A stretch of DNA of 8,121 bases from contig DAHVAB010000099.1 of NCBI GenBank assembly GCA_027314825.1, forward strand, positions 1-8,121, read 5' to 3'. The DNA comes from Solirubrobacterales bacterium. GTDB lineage: Bacteria > Actinomycetota > Thermoleophilia > Solirubrobacterales > Solirubrobacteraceae. Position 1 is the stretch's first letter. Each line of letters starts with the position of its first letter. Below the pieces are notes generated by a model. That model saw only the letters and a program-made list of their open reading frames with translations. It made no database searches and was not told the DNA's origin. A program made the translations under genes and the position numbers. Positions 6,376 to 8,121 of the stretch are shown here, one piece after another.

Positions 6376-8121
6376 TTGACGCGCAGCAGCACCGTCGAAT
6401 AGCCCGGCACGCCCGCCGAGATCGCCTGGGTCGTGGCTGAGCTCGTGTGCGTCCACAGGTTTCGCAACGTGTAGGAGGGGGCGGCGGGCATGCCGATCGC
6501 GGCCGCGCTCGTTTCGATCGGGATCGGAGTCGGCCCGGTGTTGAGAAGCGCGACGGCCCGTGAGCCGTCAGCCAGGGGCTTGACCCACACCTCTCCGGCG
6601 CCGGCCGCCGAGATCAGGCGACCCTGGACGCCGGCAGGATCCTGGTCGACGGCGATCACTTCCTGGTTTGTGAGGGCTTCGAGCTCTTCCGGGGCGAGCT
6701 GCTGAAGGTTGGCGCTGATCATGAGCGGAGCCGCCAGGATCGCCCACATGCTGAACTGGGTGCGAAACTGCGCGGCCGTCATGCCCTCGCCCGGCCCGAG
6801 GTAGTCCGGTTCGTTCCAGTGGCCCGGCGCGGCCGCTTCGGGATGGGCGGCATCCGCGTAGAGGTTGCGCAGGACGTTCGCGAACGGGACGCTGCCGGGC
6901 CGGCCGATGTCGGTGTCGGTGCGCCAGCTGGTCGCGACCTGCGATCCGAACCTGTAGGAGGTGAACGCCGATTCGCCGTAGTGGGGGAGCCCTCCTCCGA
7001 GCTGGTTCGGCTGCAGGAAGTTGCAGACCTCCAGCAGCATCCCCCGATGGGGTCGATCGTGCACGATCGCTTCGTGGAAGGCCGTGTAGGCGCTGCGCGG
7101 GTTCAGGTGCATGCGCGATCCGCCGCAGAAGTCCACCTTGACGGCGTCGACTCCCCAGGATGCGAACGTGTTGGCGTCCTGGTTGTAGTGGCCGTAGCTG
7201 CCCTGGCCGGCGCCCCCGCAGCCTGATTGGCCGGCGTCCGTGTAGACCCCGAGCCGCATGCCGGCGGCGTGCAGCGTTTCCGCCAGCCAGCGGATGCCGT
7301 GCGGCCACTGGGCTTTGCTGACGGTGATCTGGCCGTGGCTGTTGCGAGTGCCGTGCCACCAGCCGGCGTCCAGCCAGACGTAGCGGTAGCCGAGATGAAC
7401 GAGGCCGAGCTTGATCATCTCGCTGGCCTGCATCAGCACGGTCGTCTCGCTGAATGTGCCGCCCAGAGCGAAGTAGGTGTCCCAGCCCATATAGGGGGTG
7501 GGGGAGAGCAGCGCGGCCGCCCTGCGCTGGCCGTCGGTGGCGGCGCTCGACGCTGCCGCGTGGGCACGAGCACTGTGCGCGCGAGCGCTGTGAGCACGAC
7601 CGCTGTGCGCGCGGGCGCCGTGAGGGTGGGCTCCGGAGCGCCGCCGGGCGGAGTGTCGGTGGTGGTGGGGCGCCGGCGGAACGCGCATGAAGATCCGTTC
7701 GCGTCGCAGCTTGGCTTCGATCACCCCGATCACCGTGCCGCTCACGGTGAGCAGCGCCGGGATCCGCTTGCCGCGCCGCTGGGCGAAGAGCATCCTGCCG
7801 GCCCTGTTCACGGTGAGCGTGAGGACCCGGGTGGCCCCGGTCGGGATCCCGACGCGCTTGCGGGCGATCGTCACCGAGAGGTGGCGAAGCTTCGCGCGGG
7901 GAGGGTGGCCATGGCGCGCGCGGTGAGAGCTCACGGCGGCGGCGTGGGCCGCGCCGCCGCGACGGGGGTGGTGGGCGTCGCCGCCGTGCGGACGCCGGCT
8001 GGCGGCGACCGCGACGATCTTCGAGCCGCGGGTCGTCTCCGCGACGGTGAGGGCCATCTGGATCGTGCAGCCTTCGATCGCTTCCTGGGAGCAGCTGACG
8101 GGGATCTGGATGCGGTCGTTG
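6363..8121 (-). CDS. GH27 alpha-galactosidase with N-terminal accessory domain, 5' end off the right edge
   Basis: The frame is open from the TGA at 6363 to the right edge (585 codons visible). The catalytic barrel starts at SPTPYMGWDTYFALGG (7502-7455). YRYVWLDAGWWHG is a typical GH27 strand, and KVDFCGG carries the predicted nucleophile Asp at 7133-7131. WRTDTDIGRPG carries the predicted acid/base Asp at 6911-6909, the one just before Ile as in WRxxxDI. GHWNEPDYL and a C-terminal beta domain ending GYSTVLLRVNAEG complete it. The reaction is hydrolysis of terminal alpha-galactosyl residues, retaining mechanism. An ATG at 8057 is unlikely to be the start, because the codons before it continue a domain with a Cys-x7-Cys pair (CSQEAIEGC). 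The N-terminal part (about 7688-8121) looks like a beta-rich accessory module interrupted by a His/Arg/Pro-rich loop, followed by a His/Ala/Arg linker. A secretion signal should lie off the window. It converges on the small membrane protein gene. Confidence 0.9.
   Translation of the reverse strand, partial: NDRIQIPVSCSQEAIEGCTIQMALTVAETTRGSKIVAVAASRRPHGGDAHHPRRGGAAHAAAVSSHRARHGHPPRAKLRHLSVTIARKRVGIPTGATRVLTLTVNRAGRMLFAQRRGKRIPALLTVSGTVIGVIEAKLRRERIFMRVPPAPHHHRHSARRRSGAHPHGARAHSGRAHSARAHSARAHAAASSAATDGQRRAAALLSPTPYMGWDTYFALGGTFSETTVLMQASEMIKLGLVHLGYRYVWLDAGWWHGTRNSHGQITVSKAQWPHGIRWLAETLHAAGMRLGVYTDAGQSGCGGAGQGSYGHYNQDANTFASWGVDAVKVDFCGGSRMHLNPRSAYTAFHEAIVHDRPHRGMLLEVCNFLQPNQLGGGLPHYGESAFTSYRFGSQVATSWRTDTDIGRPGSVPFANVLRNLYADAAHPEAAAPGHWNEPDYLGPGEGMTAAQFRTQFSMWAILAAPLMISANLQQLAPEELEALTNQEVIAVDQDPAGVQGRLISAAGAGEVWVKPLADGSRAVALLNTGPTPIPIETSAAAIGMPAAPSYTLRNLWTHTSSATTQAISAGVPGYSTVLLRVNAEG
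7560..7619 (-). repeat. Four 15-bp tandem repeats coding a 5-residue linker repeat
   Basis: Four imperfect 15-bp units, each beginning GTG on the plus strand, encode GARAH-SGRAH-SARAH-SARAH in the linker between the N-terminal module and the GH27 catalytic domain. Every unit keeps Arg-Ala-His at positions 3-5. The surrounding linker is also rich in His, Ala and Arg. This is an in-frame minisatellite that can change linker length without a frameshift. Confidence 0.8.

Noticed and set aside
4066..8121. Sulfatase plus alpha-galactosidase as a polysaccharide utilisation locus
   Set aside because: Both are predicted to be exported hydrolases, but they lie in opposite orientation with an unrelated small membrane gene and a terminator-like repeat between them. 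No sugar transporter or regulator is present in the window, so a shared pathway is only a guess.

Overview
The window is very GC-rich, with coding sequence packed on both strands and strong G/C bias at third codon positions. It looks like a chromosomal segment of a high-GC actinobacterium. My best guess is the Thermoleophilia/Solirubrobacterales. The main hint is the N-terminal module of the right-hand gene (Cys-x7-Cys start, then an 'IPTGATRVLTLTVNRAG'-type strand pattern), which resembles repeats I associate with secreted proteins of that group. This placement is inference, not a database result.

Layout, left to right: (1) a minus-strand NAD(P)-binding oxidoreductase of the saccharopine dehydrogenase-like/trans-acting enoyl reductase family, whose last few residues run off the left edge (1-1141). 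(2) A short divergent promoter region, then plus-strand pyrE (orotate phosphoribosyltransferase, 1223-1768). (3) A convergent minus-strand MFS drug-type exporter (1851-3128). (4) A 173-bp divergent intergenic region, then a plus-strand class I SAM-dependent methyltransferase (3302-3949). (5) A Tat-exported sulfatase with an intact formylglycine motif (4066-5799). (6) A small two-helix membrane protein (5905-6270). (7) A 54-bp tandem repeat separating it from a convergent, secreted-type GH27 alpha-galactosidase (6363 to beyond 8121), whose N-terminus lies off the right edge.

These look like mostly single-gene transcription units in alternating orientation rather than one pathway. PyrE serves pyrimidine biosynthesis. 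The MFS protein probably exports a small molecule. The sulfatase and the alpha-galactosidase are both hydrolases predicted to act outside the cytoplasm, and could in principle work on sulfated or galactose-bearing polymers, but they face each other and share no operon. There are no RNA genes, CRISPR arrays, transposases or phage genes that I can support, and no gene-free stretch longer than about 300 bases.

I do not see a convincing new defence or biosynthetic system. The most interesting local structures are the 54-bp tandem repeat that carries copies of both convergent gene ends, the multi-part N-terminus of the alpha-galactosidase with a 15-bp/5-residue repeat, and a recurring habit of compact hairpins sitting on or just after stop codons without a T-tract.
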